This document shows positions 1 to 7,204 of a stretch of DNA of 22,534 nt, one piece after another (the stretch's first letter is position 1; each line of letters starts with the position of its first letter). The DNA is taken from assembly GCA_045106675.1 (NCBI GenBank), contig JBGCFA010000336.1, forward strand, positions 1 to 22,534, in the 5' to 3' direction. A program made the translations under genes and the position numbers. Origin of the DNA: JBCAWW01 sp045106675 (lineage in GTDB: Bacteria; Bacteroidota; Bacteroidia; J057). The notes under the pieces were generated by a model. The model had not been told where the DNA came from. It was given only the letters and a program-made list of their open reading frames with translations, and did not search any database.

Positions 1-148
1 ATTATTGGAGTAGTTTTATCCTTAATGGAGATTCTGCACCATTGAAATCTGGGAGGAATTCATACACCCTGTTCTTTAGTGCTTTGTTCCTTGTTGGCAT
101 TGTTTTTTTTATTTTTATGCAAGCTCGGTCGATCAAGTCTCGCAAGCC

Positions 149-571
149 ATGATTCAACTCCTTCCGCTCTCCAATGACCCGGCTCAAAATGCAGCTTTTG
201 CCTCTGATCCTGACTGTCAGCAGATACTTGAGGTCTTCGGTTCTTACTATGAGCAGATCGGCTATGATCCGCCCTGGATTGGGTATTTTGCTGCCCTTGG
301 CGAACGCCTCGTCGGTACGGGAGGATTTAAAGGCGTTCCGCGAAGCGGTAAAGTCGAAATCGCTTATCATACCTTTGCTGATCATGAAGGGCAGGGGATA
401 GGTACCCAAATTTGTGATGCCCTCGTTCGGCTAAGCCGAAAAGCTGACCCGAGCATCCAAATCAGCGCCCGCACCCTGCCTGAAGAAAATGCTTCCACCA
501 GCATCCTCAAAAAAAATCACTTTCGCTTCGCTGGTGAAATCTGGGACGAAGAAGATGGAAAACTAGGTTAA
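149..571 (+). CDS. GNAT-family N-acetyltransferase, 3' end truncated by an inserted element
   Basis: A 140-aa protein of the GNAT fold, which moves an acetyl group from acetyl-CoA to an amine; the substrate is not predictable. The acetyl-CoA loop is EGQGIGT (residues 80-86), after strand VEIAYHTFAD, and the ARTLPEENASTSILKKNHF segment near residues 107-125 is the usual GNAT helix before the last strands. The ATG at 149 has no Shine-Dalgarno. The last codons (L, G, stop at 569-571) come from the inserted element at 563-778. If the element and one copy of its 8-bp target duplication are removed, codon 138 joins GTC at 787 and the frame continues VWEWIFAHETVN to a TAG at 823-825, giving 150 aa and the final strand expected for this family. 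The present protein probably lacks its last beta strand, so activity is doubtful. Family call is secure; function unknown. Confidence 0.85.
   Translation: MIQLLPLSNDPAQNAAFASDPDCQQILEVFGSYYEQIGYDPPWIGYFAALGERLVGTGGFKGVPRSGKVEIAYHTFADHEGQGIGTQICDALVRLSRKADPSIQISARTLPEENASTSILKKNHFRFAGEIWDEEDGKLG
333..348 (-). repeat. Dispersed 16-bp repeat CCGCTTCGCGGAACGC, copy 1 (inside GNAT gene)
   Basis: The reverse complement of this 16-mer is read in the GNAT frame as GVPRSG (residues 62-67), in a loop before strand VEIAY. Exact matches are at 15272-15287 and 19669-19684. Confidence 0.6.
555..562. repeat. Target-site duplication, left copy (ATGGAAAA)
   Basis: This 8-bp direct repeat abuts the left terminal repeat of the inserted element. 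It encodes part of GAT GGA AAA in the GNAT frame and matches 779-786 exactly. Confidence 0.8.
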
Positions 572-778
572 ACGCATCAAAATACAGGACTTCCGTTTTG
601 CCCGCCTAAACATCCCCCGCCTCAATCTCGGCCCCTTTAAAGTGGCGCTCTCCGGTCATGATCGAGAAATTGGGCAGTGAGAAAACCCATTTGAAGGGGT
701 TGCGGCTAGTGTGAGCGGGGATGTTCTGCGAAGAAAAGGCTAGAAAATGCGCCCAAGCGTTTTGATGCGTTTAACCTA
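563..778. mobile_element. MITE-like non-autonomous element inserted in the GNAT gene
   Basis: The element is about 216 bp with no coding capacity. Its ends are a perfect 19-bp inverted repeat, TAGGTTAAACGCATCAAAA at 564-582 and its exact complement at 760-778. The arms continue as an imperfect palindrome: AACATCCCCCGC near 609-620 pairs with GCGGGGATGTT near 715-725, and CCCCTTTAAAGTGG pairs with CCATTTGAAGGGG. It is flanked by the direct repeat ATGGAAAA (555-562 and 779-786), a target-site duplication. Excising the element plus one duplication copy restores an uninterrupted GNAT reading frame, which is strong evidence of a real insertion. Foldback shape, small size and lack of a transposase fit a miniature inverted-repeat transposable element mobilised in trans; I cannot assign the parent insertion-sequence family. 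Confidence 0.85.
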
Positions 779-786
779 ATGGAAAA
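779..786. repeat. Target-site duplication, right copy (ATGGAAAA)
   Basis: This 8-bp direct repeat follows the right terminal repeat. The sequence directly after it (787-825) is the lost GNAT tail, reading GTC TGG GAA TGG and ending in TAG. Confidence 0.8.
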
Positions 787-829
787 GTCTGGGAATGGAT
801 TTTTGCGCATGAAACTGTAAATTAGCCTT

Positions 830-1522
830 ATGTCATCTCCTATCATCCAAGCAAAGACCTTCCAGTTTATCCGCGACCTTCAAAAGCATAATGATCGCGA
901 CTGGTTTCAAGAAAATAAGCCTCGCTACGAACTTGCTCGCGCCAATATGATCGACTTCTCCGAGGCACTATTGGATGGGATGCTCGAACAGGACAATTTG
1001 GTGCCGATGACGGGTAAAAAAATGCTTTTTCGTATCTATCGAGATGTGCGTTTTTCGAAGAATAAAGCCCCTTACAAAAACCATTTTAGTGGTCGTATGA
1101 AGCGTGCTACCGAACTGCTACGTGGAGGCTATTATTATCATATTATGCCCGATGGTGGCAGTTTTATCGCTGGAGGGTTCTGGGGACCCGAAAAAGAGGA
1201 TCTCCGCCGTATTCGAGATGAGTTGGTGATGGATGCTGAGCCATTGCGCCAGATCGTAGCGGATGAGACTTTTGTGAACACCTTCGGTGAACTCGTCGGC
1301 GATGCGCTCAAAACCGCCCCCAAAGGCTTTGATAAGGAGCATCCAGACATTGATCTGATCCGCATGAAGCAGTTCGTGGTGCGCAAATCCTTTAGCGATA
1401 AAGAGGTCTTGGCAGAGGACTTTGTTCCCAAACTACTTGATGCCTTTGCCGCGATGCTACCATTCTTTGATTATATGAGCGATGTCTTGACTACGGATAG
1501 CAATGGACGGAAGATTGTGTAG
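830..1522 (+). CDS. DUF2461 family protein (TIGR02453 type)
   Basis: A 230-aa soluble protein with the features of the DUF2461 family: an N-terminal FQFIRDLQKHNDRDWFQENKPRYE segment (residues 12-35), the central FRIYRDVRFSKNKAPYKNHF block (residues 67-86), and GGYYYHIMPDGGSFIAGGFWGPE (residues 99-121). Length is normal for the family. The biochemical role is not established and I do not assign one. Before the insertion upstream, the GNAT stop (823-825) would have lain only 4 bases ahead of this ATG, so the two genes probably formed a tight operon; the insertion now puts a hairpin-rich spacer between them and may alter expression. Its stop lies 5 bases from the stop of the convergent toxin gene, leaving no room for a separate terminator. 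Confidence 0.9.
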   Translation: MSSPIIQAKTFQFIRDLQKHNDRDWFQENKPRYELARANMIDFSEALLDGMLEQDNLVPMTGKKMLFRIYRDVRFSKNKAPYKNHFSGRMKRATELLRGGYYYHIMPDGGSFIAGGFWGPEKEDLRRIRDELVMDAEPLRQIVADETFVNTFGELVGDALKTAPKGFDKEHPDIDLIRMKQFVVRKSFSDKEVLAEDFVPKLLDAFAAMLPFFDYMSDVLTTDSNGRKIV

Positions 1523-1527
1523 AGGAA

Positions 1528-1932
1528 CTAGTTGATTTCTGTCCAATCCTCTAGCAGCAAGTTCTCTAATCTGTTAAAGTGTTTGGTGTTGTTAGTTACC
1601 AATACTAAATCGTTTGCTAGGGCCGAGGCACCAATCAACAAATCAAAGTCATCTATGAGTTGTCCCGCCTTTCTTAGTCGGGCTTTCTCTTTGCCGTAAA
1701 TAGATAAGGCATTAAAAATGGGGATCACTTGGATACGGCGCTGAAATTCTTGTATGATCTTCAAATGTCTATCTACATCAGCACTATTTTCAGCTCCGTA
1801 GATTAATTCAGCCAAGGTTATTTCAGAGATAAAGCAATTGGTCAGTCCAATACGCTGAAGTTTTACATCAAGTTGATGCATGCCTTTAAAGAAAAAGATG
1901 CAAATGTTGGTGTCAAGAAGATATTTAGTCAA
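1528..1932 (-). CDS. vapC: VapC-type PIN-domain toxin, probable TTG start
   Basis: A PIN-domain ribonuclease of the VapC toxin type, expected to cleave RNA when not bound by its antitoxin. With the TTG at 1932-1930 as start it is 134 aa and begins (M)TKYLLDTNICI, the standard VapC N-terminus. The acidic metal-binding set is D7 (LLDTN), E42 (TLAELIYG) and D97 (DDFDLLIGASA), followed by LVTNN at 111-115. The frame is open further upstream to an ATG at 1977, but that would add 15 residues (MKSKNQESSIESWKA) absent from typical VapC and would overlap the antitoxin gene by 53 bases. The TTG overlaps the antitoxin stop by 8 bases (TTGACTAA), a usual coupled arrangement. All catalytic residues are present, so it is probably active. 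Confidence 0.87.
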   Translation of the reverse strand: MTKYLLDTNICIFFFKGMHQLDVKLQRIGLTNCFISEITLAELIYGAENSADVDRHLKIIQEFQRRIQVIPIFNALSIYGKEKARLRKAGQLIDDFDLLIGASALANDLVLVTNNTKHFNRLENLLLEDWTEIN

Positions 1933-2164
1933 AGCTTTCCAACTTTCGATTGAACTCTCTTGATTCTTTGATTTCATCTATGATGGTCTCTGCTGACTTT
2001 TCATCAGAGAAAGAACCAAATAATCGAAAAAATGAATCTTCAGAAGATTCCACCTTCTTTTTCATAGAAGACGATAAGCGAGAAATTAATTCAAGTTGAC
2101 TTTCTAAACCAAGTCTACTGATCATTTCTAGGTAAGTATCGATTAGTCTTCTATTGATATCCAT
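1925..2164 (-). CDS. vapB: VapB-type antitoxin for the downstream PIN toxin
   Basis: A 79-aa protein directly upstream of the PIN toxin, overlapping it by 8 bases, so the order antitoxin-toxin is standard. The C-terminal half, LFGSFSDEKSAETIIDEIKESREFNRKLESFD, has the short hydrophobic/charged pattern (FG-x-SF-x-DEKSAE-x-II-x-EI, then SR-x-FNRK-x-E-x-F) seen in many antitoxins paired with PIN toxins, where this tail wraps the toxin active site. The N-terminal half is helical and may hold the DNA-binding or dimer part; I do not see a clear AbrB or ribbon-helix-helix signature. An AT-rich palindrome (AATATATT, 2172-2179) lies 7 bases upstream of the start and may be part of an autoregulatory site. 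Identity rests on context plus the tail pattern. Confidence 0.78.
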   Translation of the reverse strand: MDINRRLIDTYLEMISRLGLESQLELISRLSSSMKKKVESSEDSFFRLFGSFSDEKSAETIIDEIKESREFNRKLESFD

Positions 2165-2309
2165 ATCGTAGAATATATTACATTTTGCTGAACCAATATA
2201 CTGATTAAGAGGCTGTTTTCCGATTGAGTATCTTAATTATTACGTATCTTTTGGTTAAAAGATTGGTGATCAATCAAAGCTTTTTAAGGCACTGATAAAT
2301 AACTAGAAT

Positions 2310-2852
2310 ATGGAACCAGCCCTACAAACCATGATTGACAATATGCCTGCTAAGACAGGCAAGTCTCTTGACGAATGGAAAGCTTTGCTCAAAACGCAAT
2401 CCTTTGCCAAGCATTCGGAAGCAGTCAAGTTTCTCAAAACTGAACATGGCGTTACCCACGGTTTTGCCAATACAATCGTGAGCCTCGCCAAAGCAGATGA
2501 CAGTCCAGAGGTGGACTTAGTCGCCCAACAATATGAGGGTAAAGAATCTCTTAGACCCATTCATGATCAATTGATCAGCTTTGTGCAGACTTTAGGAGAA
2601 GATGTCAAAATTACTCCCAAAAAGACCAGTGTGAGTATCATCCGCAAACGGCAGTTTGCCCTCATAAAGCCCGCAACCAAAACGCGGATTGATTTAGGCT
2701 TGAAACTCCCCGGCAAAGACACGAGCGAACGACTCGGTAACTCTGGGCCTTTTGGGACGATGTGCACCCATCGCGTGAAAATCAGCGAGTCCAATGAGCT
2801 TGATGAAGAGTTGAAAGGATGGTTGACTGAAGCTTATGAGCAAGCACAATAG
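2310..2852 (+). CDS. DUF4287 and DUF5655 domain protein
   Basis: A 180-aa cytoplasmic protein with two parts. Residues about 5-62 (MIDNMPAKTGKSLDEWKALL, then HSEAVKFLKTEHGVTHGFANTIV) match the DUF4287 pattern. Residues about 75-178 (YEGKESLRPIHDQLISFVQTLGEDVKITPKKTSVSIIRKRQFALIKPATKTRIDLGLKL) match DUF5655. This fusion is common in many bacteria as a stand-alone protein; its function is unknown, and the DUF5655 fold resembles domains found beside nucleic-acid-processing enzymes. It has no signal peptide. The start codon ATG at 2310 follows a 145-base gap from the divergent antitoxin gene, which must hold promoters for both. The gene ends 40 bases before the preferred start of the SGNH hydrolase. 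Confidence 0.88.
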   Translation: MEPALQTMIDNMPAKTGKSLDEWKALLKTQSFAKHSEAVKFLKTEHGVTHGFANTIVSLAKADDSPEVDLVAQQYEGKESLRPIHDQLISFVQTLGEDVKITPKKTSVSIIRKRQFALIKPATKTRIDLGLKLPGKDTSERLGNSGPFGTMCTHRVKISESNELDEELKGWLTEAYEQAQ

Positions 2853-2892
2853 TTTTATCACACCATTTCAATATTTAGCCCAAACTAGCATT

Positions 2893-3813
2893 ATGAGATT
2901 AATCCTATTGAATCTGATTTTATGCGTTGGATTTCAGCTTAGCGTCAAGGCGCAAGAAGCCTATGAGCTCCCTTCCTCCGTAAAAAAGATCGTATTTATT
3001 GGCAATAGCATTACGTGGAGTGGTGAGTATATAAACTATATCGAGACATATTTTCGGATTCAAAAGCGAGACCTTGAGATTATCAATCTTGGTTTGCCGA
3101 GTGAAACTGTATCGGGTCTATCCGAAGAAAATCATGCAGAGGGACGATTTCCTCGGCCGGATTTACACGAACGTTTGGCGCGAGTATTGGAGGAGACCAA
3201 ACCGGACTTGGTGATCGCTTCCTACGGGATGAATGATGGGATTTACCTGCCTTTTGATGAGGAACGTTTTGCTAAGTTTAAGGAAGGTATCCTTTGGCTA
3301 CATGAGGAAGTTGTAAAGGCTGGCATCGACATCATACACGCTACGCCTCCGATCTATGATCCGAAGAAGGGAGAAGCCTATGCCAACGTTTTGGATATCT
3401 ATTCGGATTGGTTGATCAGCTTTCGCTATACCTCAGATTGGGATGTGATTGATGTACACTGGCCCATGAAAAAATATCTTGAGGACCAACGTCTGGCATA
3501 TCCTTCCTTTGTTCTAGCCAAGGATGGCGTACATCCCAATGCGACTGGCCACTGGTTGATGGCAAAGGAAATCCTGTTGTTTTTGGGGGAAGGAGAAGTC
3601 GCACAGGCAAGTAGTTTACAGGAAGCAGTCGAATCCTTTGCAAAGCTGGACGAGCTATTGACATTAGTGAGTAAACGACAAAAAATAGTAAGAAACACAT
3701 ATTTGAGTATCACAGGCCATAAGAGACCTGGCTTGCCTGAAGGATTACCTTTGCTCGATGCCCAAGCAGAAATGGAATTCCTTGATAAAGGGATCGATAT
3801 ACTGTTGCGTTAA
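2893..3813 (+). CDS. Secreted SGNH/GDSL-type hydrolase
   Basis: An SGNH-fold esterase or lipase-like enzyme, probably exported. I place the start at ATG 2893 because it gives a clean signal peptide (MRLILLNLILCVGFQLSVKAQ); the upstream ATG at 2836 would overlap the previous gene by 17 bases and put 19 residues before it. With this start the protein is 306 aa. Block I is FIGNSITW (nucleophile S39, with N instead of the usual D before it), block II glycine is in NLGLP (G67), block III is GMNDG (N114) and block V is DGVHPN (D211, H214), so the catalytic set is complete. The substrate is unknown; relatives de-esterify carbohydrates or lipids. The last ~80 residues form a helical extension beyond the core. 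Confidence 0.87.
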   Translation: MRLILLNLILCVGFQLSVKAQEAYELPSSVKKIVFIGNSITWSGEYINYIETYFRIQKRDLEIINLGLPSETVSGLSEENHAEGRFPRPDLHERLARVLEETKPDLVIASYGMNDGIYLPFDEERFAKFKEGILWLHEEVVKAGIDIIHATPPIYDPKKGEAYANVLDIYSDWLISFRYTSDWDVIDVHWPMKKYLEDQRLAYPSFVLAKDGVHPNATGHWLMAKEILLFLGEGEVAQASSLQEAVESFAKLDELLTLVSKRQKIVRNTYLSITGHKRPGLPEGLPLLDAQAEMEFLDKGIDILLR

Positions 3814-3823
3814 AATCGCCCGA

Positions 3824-3837
3824 GCGTTCGGCGAAGC
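3824..3837 (-). repeat. Dispersed repeat, variant copy (GCTTCGCCGAACGC)
   Basis: Reading on the minus strand, this 14-mer differs by one base from the core GCTTCGCGGAACGC found exactly at 333-346, 15274-15287 and 19671-19684. It lies 10 bases after the SGNH hydrolase stop. Confidence 0.45.
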
Positions 3838-3850
3838 CAGAAAGCTAATT

Positions 3851-3889
3851 GGGTAGGAAAAGGAATCATTATCAATAGGCCACCTACCC
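3851..3889. other. Inverted repeat between SGNH hydrolase and saccharopine-dehydrogenase-like gene
   Basis: GGGTAGG (3851-3857) pairs exactly with CCTACCC (3883-3889) around a 25-base loop. No T tract follows, so it is a weak terminator candidate for the hydrolase gene. TATGTTTG (3899-3906) right after it fits the Bacteroidota TAnnTTTG -7 element and may belong to the promoter of the next gene, although I see no convincing -33 element. Confidence 0.35.
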
Positions 3890-3942
3890 GAAAAGCTGTA
3901 TGTTTGCGTTTCTACTTTATGTAGAGAAGCAAAAAGGGATTA

Positions 3943-5283
3943 ATGAAACATATACTCGTAATCGGGGCGGGCCGTTCGAGCAGCGCCCTCATCAAATATT
4001 TAGTTGAAGTTTGTGGTGAAGAAGGATGGACGATGACCGTCGGTGATTTGGCGGTAGAATGGGCCAAGGCCAAAACCGGTGATGTCTCACATGCACAGGC
4101 GATTTCTTTTGATATTTTCAACGAAGATCAGTGTGAGCTAGAAGTGAAAAAAGCGGATTTGGTGATTTCTCTTTTGCCAGCTCGCTTTCACCCTATCGTC
4201 GCGCAAAGTTGTCTCAGTCATAGCAAGCATCTCCTTACCGCCTCCTACGTCCCTGACGAAATCAGAGGGATGGACCGTGAAGCCCGCGAAAAAGGGTTGC
4301 TATTTCTGATGGAAACAGGGCTCGACCCCGGTGTTGATCATATGTCAGCGATGCGGGTCATCGATCAAATCAAATCTAAAGGCAGCGAATTGATCGGCTT
4401 TGAAACCTTTACGGGGGGCTTGATCTCTCCTGAATGCACCCTCGACAATCCTTGGAAATATAAATTTACATGGAACCCTCGCAATGTGGTTCTCGCCGGT
4501 CAAGGCATCGTCAAATTTATCCAAGAGTCTCGTTTTAAATATATTCCTTATCACCGCCTCTTTCATCGTACGGAGATGATCGAGATTCCCGGTCATGGTT
4601 TTTTTGAAGGCTATGCCAATCGTGATTCGCTCAAGTATCTCGACGTATATGGTTTGCAAGGGATTCGAACGCTCTATCGCGGAACGCTTCGTCGTCCCGG
4701 TTTCAGTCGTGCTTGGGATATTTTTGTCCAGTTAGGGGCTACCGAGGATACTTATGAGATGGAAGACGTCGCTAATTTGACTCACCGTCAGTTTATCAAC
4801 TTCTTCTTGAGTTATGATCCTAATAACTCCATCGAGCTCAAATTGGCCCATTATCTAAACCTCGACTTGGATTGTCAAGAGATGTTTATGCTCAAATGGC
4901 TCGATATGTTTGAAGATGAGTTAGTTGGTCTTGACAAAGGTACTCCTGCCCAGATTTTGGAGCATATTCTCAAAAAGAAATGGACCATGGGGCCAGAGGA
5001 CAAAGACATGATTGCCATGTGGCATAAGTTTGACTTCCTCGATCAAGGAAAGCATCGTCAAGTCGAATCACATATGGTTGTCTGTGGCGAAGATGCTTCT
5101 CAGACCGCTATGTCTAAGACTGTTGGCCTGCCACTCGGAATGGCTGCAAAGCTAGTTTTGACTGGAAAGATTGTCGAGAGAGGTGTACATATCCCGGTGA
5201 TCCCAGGTATCTATAATCCGATCTTAGATGAACTAGAGGGCTACGGTATCCACTTCGAGGAACGCGAAATTGAAGTTAAGTAG
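3943..5283 (+). CDS. Saccharopine dehydrogenase-like oxidoreductase
   Basis: A 446-aa cytoplasmic enzyme of the saccharopine dehydrogenase (LYS9-like) family, which in its characterised members interconverts saccharopine with 2-aminoadipate semialdehyde and glutamate using NAD(P). The N-terminal Rossmann motif is HILVIGAGRSSSALIKYL (GAGRSS, residues 8-13), followed by DLVISLLPARFHPIVAQSC and the family segment FLMETGLDPGVDHMSAM (residues ~126-142). The catalytic/dimer domain carries FETFTGGLISPE, WNPRNVVLAGQG and YANRDSLKYLDVYG, and the protein ends with a return to the Rossmann domain (TAMSKTVGLPLGMAAKL). Length matches Bacteroidota homologues. No lysine-2-oxoglutarate reductase partner is nearby, so lysine catabolism is likely but not shown; a related imino-acid substrate is possible. 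Confidence 0.88.
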   Translation: MKHILVIGAGRSSSALIKYLVEVCGEEGWTMTVGDLAVEWAKAKTGDVSHAQAISFDIFNEDQCELEVKKADLVISLLPARFHPIVAQSCLSHSKHLLTASYVPDEIRGMDREAREKGLLFLMETGLDPGVDHMSAMRVIDQIKSKGSELIGFETFTGGLISPECTLDNPWKYKFTWNPRNVVLAGQGIVKFIQESRFKYIPYHRLFHRTEMIEIPGHGFFEGYANRDSLKYLDVYGLQGIRTLYRGTLRRPGFSRAWDIFVQLGATEDTYEMEDVANLTHRQFINFFLSYDPNNSIELKLAHYLNLDLDCQEMFMLKWLDMFEDELVGLDKGTPAQILEHILKKKWTMGPEDKDMIAMWHKFDFLDQGKHRQVESHMVVCGEDASQTAMSKTVGLPLGMAAKLVLTGKIVERGVHIPVIPGIYNPILDELEGYGIHFEEREIEVK

Positions 5284-5307
5284 CGTTGAAAAACGTAGAG
5301 TAATTAA

Positions 5308-5961
5308 TCAGTTACTCACAAGATTGGTATGCAAACTCTCAAGATTGTCAAGCTCTTTGTCTTGATAACTCTTTAGGTGTATGCGGTCTAGATGTTTAAG
5401 GACGGTTAGCAGCTCGATTTTCTCGTTCTCGTTGAGATCGGCTCCTACTATCTCGGATACTCGCTGCATTTGCGCAAATAAAGCAAACAAAACACCTCGC
5501 CCTTGCTGACTCAGTCGTACTCTTTTGCTGCGTTTGTCTAAGGGATCTTCGAGTTCCTCAAGGAGGCCCAACTTCGAGAGCCGCTTCATGATGCCAATTC
5601 CCGTCTGAAAATCTGCCAAAGTATGCAAAATCAACTCTGACTTGGTATAACTATCGACTTCTAGCAGCGCGACCAACATCACGAAGTCATCAATCCCCTT
5701 AAGAGGAGAACCTTGCAAGGCCATGCGAGCATAGTGTCGGGCAAATTTTGACATCCGCCAAATGCCAGCCAGGATACGACTATCTAGGGTTTGTCCTTCA
5801 TGAGGAGAATGTCCCGCTGGATTGAGGACCTTTTTGTTGAGCCACAATACAAAACTCTGTAAATCAGTCTTTGCTCCTTCTTCTGAGCCTTGGTACTCAT
5901 TTAGTAGGGGCAACAACTCTTGGATGAGATGCAGGGACGCTTGCATACCAACTTGCTTCAT
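5308..5961 (-). CDS. MarR-family transcriptional regulator
   Basis: A 217-aa winged-helix regulator. The recognition region TKSELILHTLADFQTGIGIMKRLSKLGLLEE (residues ~106-136) is followed by the wing DPLDKRSKRVRLSQQG (residues ~139-154), the MarR signature of a beta-hairpin with a DxRxK/R-like motif. The N-terminal ~90 residues form a helical extension that is longer than in classic ~145-aa MarR proteins, as in a Bacteroidota subgroup. The start ATG (5961) sits directly beside a perfect 9-bp inverted repeat that overlaps the likely promoter, so autorepression is probable. The gene converges on the saccharopine-dehydrogenase-like gene 24 bases away. The effector and any other targets are unknown. 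Confidence 0.88.
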   Translation of the reverse strand: MKQVGMQASLHLIQELLPLLNEYQGSEEGAKTDLQSFVLWLNKKVLNPAGHSPHEGQTLDSRILAGIWRMSKFARHYARMALQGSPLKGIDDFVMLVALLEVDSYTKSELILHTLADFQTGIGIMKRLSKLGLLEELEDPLDKRSKRVRLSQQGRGVLFALFAQMQRVSEIVGADLNENEKIELLTVLKHLDRIHLKSYQDKELDNLESLHTNLVSN

Positions 5962-5965
5962 GATA

Positions 5966-5998
5966 ATAATAACCCATTATGAGAGAAAAGGTTATTAT
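5966..5998. promoter_or_regulatory. Inverted repeat operator candidate upstream of MarR gene
   Basis: ATAATAACC (5966-5974) and GGTTATTAT (5990-5998) form a perfect 9-bp inverted repeat with a 15-base spacer, beginning 4 bases upstream of the MarR start codon. The right arm overlaps TAACCTTTT (minus strand, 5994-5986), a fair -7 element 19 bases downstream of TTTG (minus strand, 6017-6014). Position and symmetry suit an autoregulatory MarR site. Confidence 0.5.
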
Positions 5999-6062
5999 AA
6001 AACCATAGTAAAGCAAATCTAACGGTATTAAAATCTAGTGGAGATTTTTTGATATAGGTTTT

Positions 6063-6091
6063 CCTCCCGCTACCGACGATTGTACGGGAGG
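6063..6091 (-). terminator. Hairpin downstream of AraC-GyrI gene
   Basis: CCTCCCG (6063-6069) pairs exactly with CGGGAGG (6085-6091) around a 15-base loop, in the 211-base gap after the minus-strand AraC-GyrI gene. There is no clear T tract on either side, so termination is only plausible. Confidence 0.35.
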
Positions 6092-6172
6092 GGGAGGAAG
6101 GGGATCGTGAGTACCTTAATAGCCTACGGCTTCACTCAAACAAATCATGAATTCAAGATTATAGGCAGGCTC

Positions 6173-7147
6173 TCACAAGGGTTTTACTGGAACACAAATA
6201 TCCACGATATGCTTCTTTTCGGGATGAGTTTCCGGATTGTTGAGGTAGAGTTCTAAGCTCGGACCATCGGCTGGTTGGTAGCCGCTATCTGGCAACCATT
6301 GCTTATATACTGCTTGCCAAGCTTGTTCATAGGCATCTCCATCAATCTCAAAGTGTGCTACGGCATACTTACCGGCAGGAGTGGCCATACGGCTAATTTC
6401 TCCTTCGGCTTTGGTGTCTGCTGGCACGCTCATGCCAACCGTTAAGCGAAGCTGTGCCTCATCAGTGATTGCTGGATCATCGTGATAAACAGACAGCATT
6501 TGCGTCTGTGGAAAATTGATCAATCCACGTGGCGCGGCCCATTGCATCAACTGGTTCATCATACCGGCAAATAGCTCGGATTTACCATTGTAAGGGCCTA
6601 CATGACGCACATATGCGATTTCCATGGCGGGAAGCTCTTTGACTTCGACTTTGGCGATTTCTACTTGGTTTTTCATAATTTTCCATTGAAGATGATTACT
6701 TAATACACCTCCAAGGTAGACTAGTTCGTAGGCCGCTGCTTTGCCGTCCTTGCCCTCTGATTGATCAGTATTGCTATTCGTTTTGCGATTCTTGCTATGT
6801 TGATTATTTCCACCATTTCGCCACTCCGTTGCTGATATACCAAAGGCATCTTTGAAGGCTCTGGCAAAGGTCGCAGAGCTTGAAAAACCGCATTGTAGTG
6901 CGATCTCTGTGATACTGTTTTTGGGTTGATGAGTGAGGAGAGTTGCTGCCTTTTCAATCCTGACCCTTTGGACGTATTGATTGACTGCCTCTCCCACCAT
7001 TGCGCGGAAGATGCGGTGAAAATGGTAACGCGAAAAGTTGGCGACCTCAGCCAGGGTATCGAGATCGAGTGCTTGTGATAAATGCTGATCTATAAAATCC
7101 ATCACTCGATTGATCCGACCTTGATAATCCTCTCTATGCGTACTCAT
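6173..7147 (-). CDS. AraC-family regulator with GyrI-like effector domain
   Basis: A 324-aa regulator built as N-terminal AraC DNA-binding domain (residues ~10-108) plus C-terminal GyrI-like ligand-binding domain (residues ~165-322), the same order as Rob. The first HTH is LDLDTLAEVANFSRYHFHRIFRAMVGEAVNQYV and the second is SITEIALQCGFSSSATFARAFKDAFGISATEWR. The GyrI part has EVKELPAMEIAYVRHVGPYNG, the typical opening strand of the family, and ends with EKKHIVDICVPVK. Such proteins sense small amphipathic or cationic ligands. A hydrophilic linker rich in N, K and S (~110-130) separates the domains. The gene is divergent from the SASA esterase gene, sharing a 57-base promoter region, which makes that gene a likely target. 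Confidence 0.92.
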   Translation of the reverse strand: MSTHREDYQGRINRVMDFIDQHLSQALDLDTLAEVANFSRYHFHRIFRAMVGEAVNQYVQRVRIEKAATLLTHQPKNSITEIALQCGFSSSATFARAFKDAFGISATEWRNGGNNQHSKNRKTNSNTDQSEGKDGKAAAYELVYLGGVLSNHLQWKIMKNQVEIAKVEVKELPAMEIAYVRHVGPYNGKSELFAGMMNQLMQWAAPRGLINFPQTQMLSVYHDDPAITDEAQLRLTVGMSVPADTKAEGEISRMATPAGKYAVAHFEIDGDAYEQAWQAVYKQWLPDSGYQPADGPSLELYLNNPETHPEKKHIVDICVPVKPL

Positions 7148-7152
7148 GATGA

Positions 7153-7184
7153 TTTGTTGGTGTGACTAAATTTCCTACCTTTTG
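7153..7184 (+). promoter_or_regulatory. Bacteroidota-type promoter for the SASA esterase gene
   Basis: TTTG (7153-7156), a 19-base spacer and TACCTTTTG (7176-7184) fit the TTTG / TAnnTTTG promoter of Bacteroidota with one extra T. It lies 21 bases before ATG 7205, inside the 57-base divergent region shared with the AraC-GyrI gene. Confidence 0.5.
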
Positions 7185-7204
7185 GCGCTATTAAGATCGA
7201 TAAT

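Noticed and set aside
2..409. Minus-strand open frame of 135 codons across the window edge
   Set aside because: It lies opposite the GNAT gene for most of its length, has no family pattern, and the GNAT frame is clearly the coding one.
1528..1977. Long form of the VapC-type toxin starting at ATG 1977
   Set aside because: The extra 15 residues overlap the antitoxin and have no VapC resemblance; TTG 1932 gives the standard N-terminus.
2836..2892. ATG 2836 as the start of the SGNH hydrolase
   Set aside because: It would put 19 polar residues before the signal peptide and overlap the DUF4287 gene; ATG 2893 gives a clean export signal.
5284..5317. Hairpins between the saccharopine-dehydrogenase-like and MarR stops (CGTT/AACG and GAGTAA/TTACTC)
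   Set aside because: The stems are only 4 and 6 bp with no T run, and the second overlaps the MarR coding end; too weak to call a terminator.
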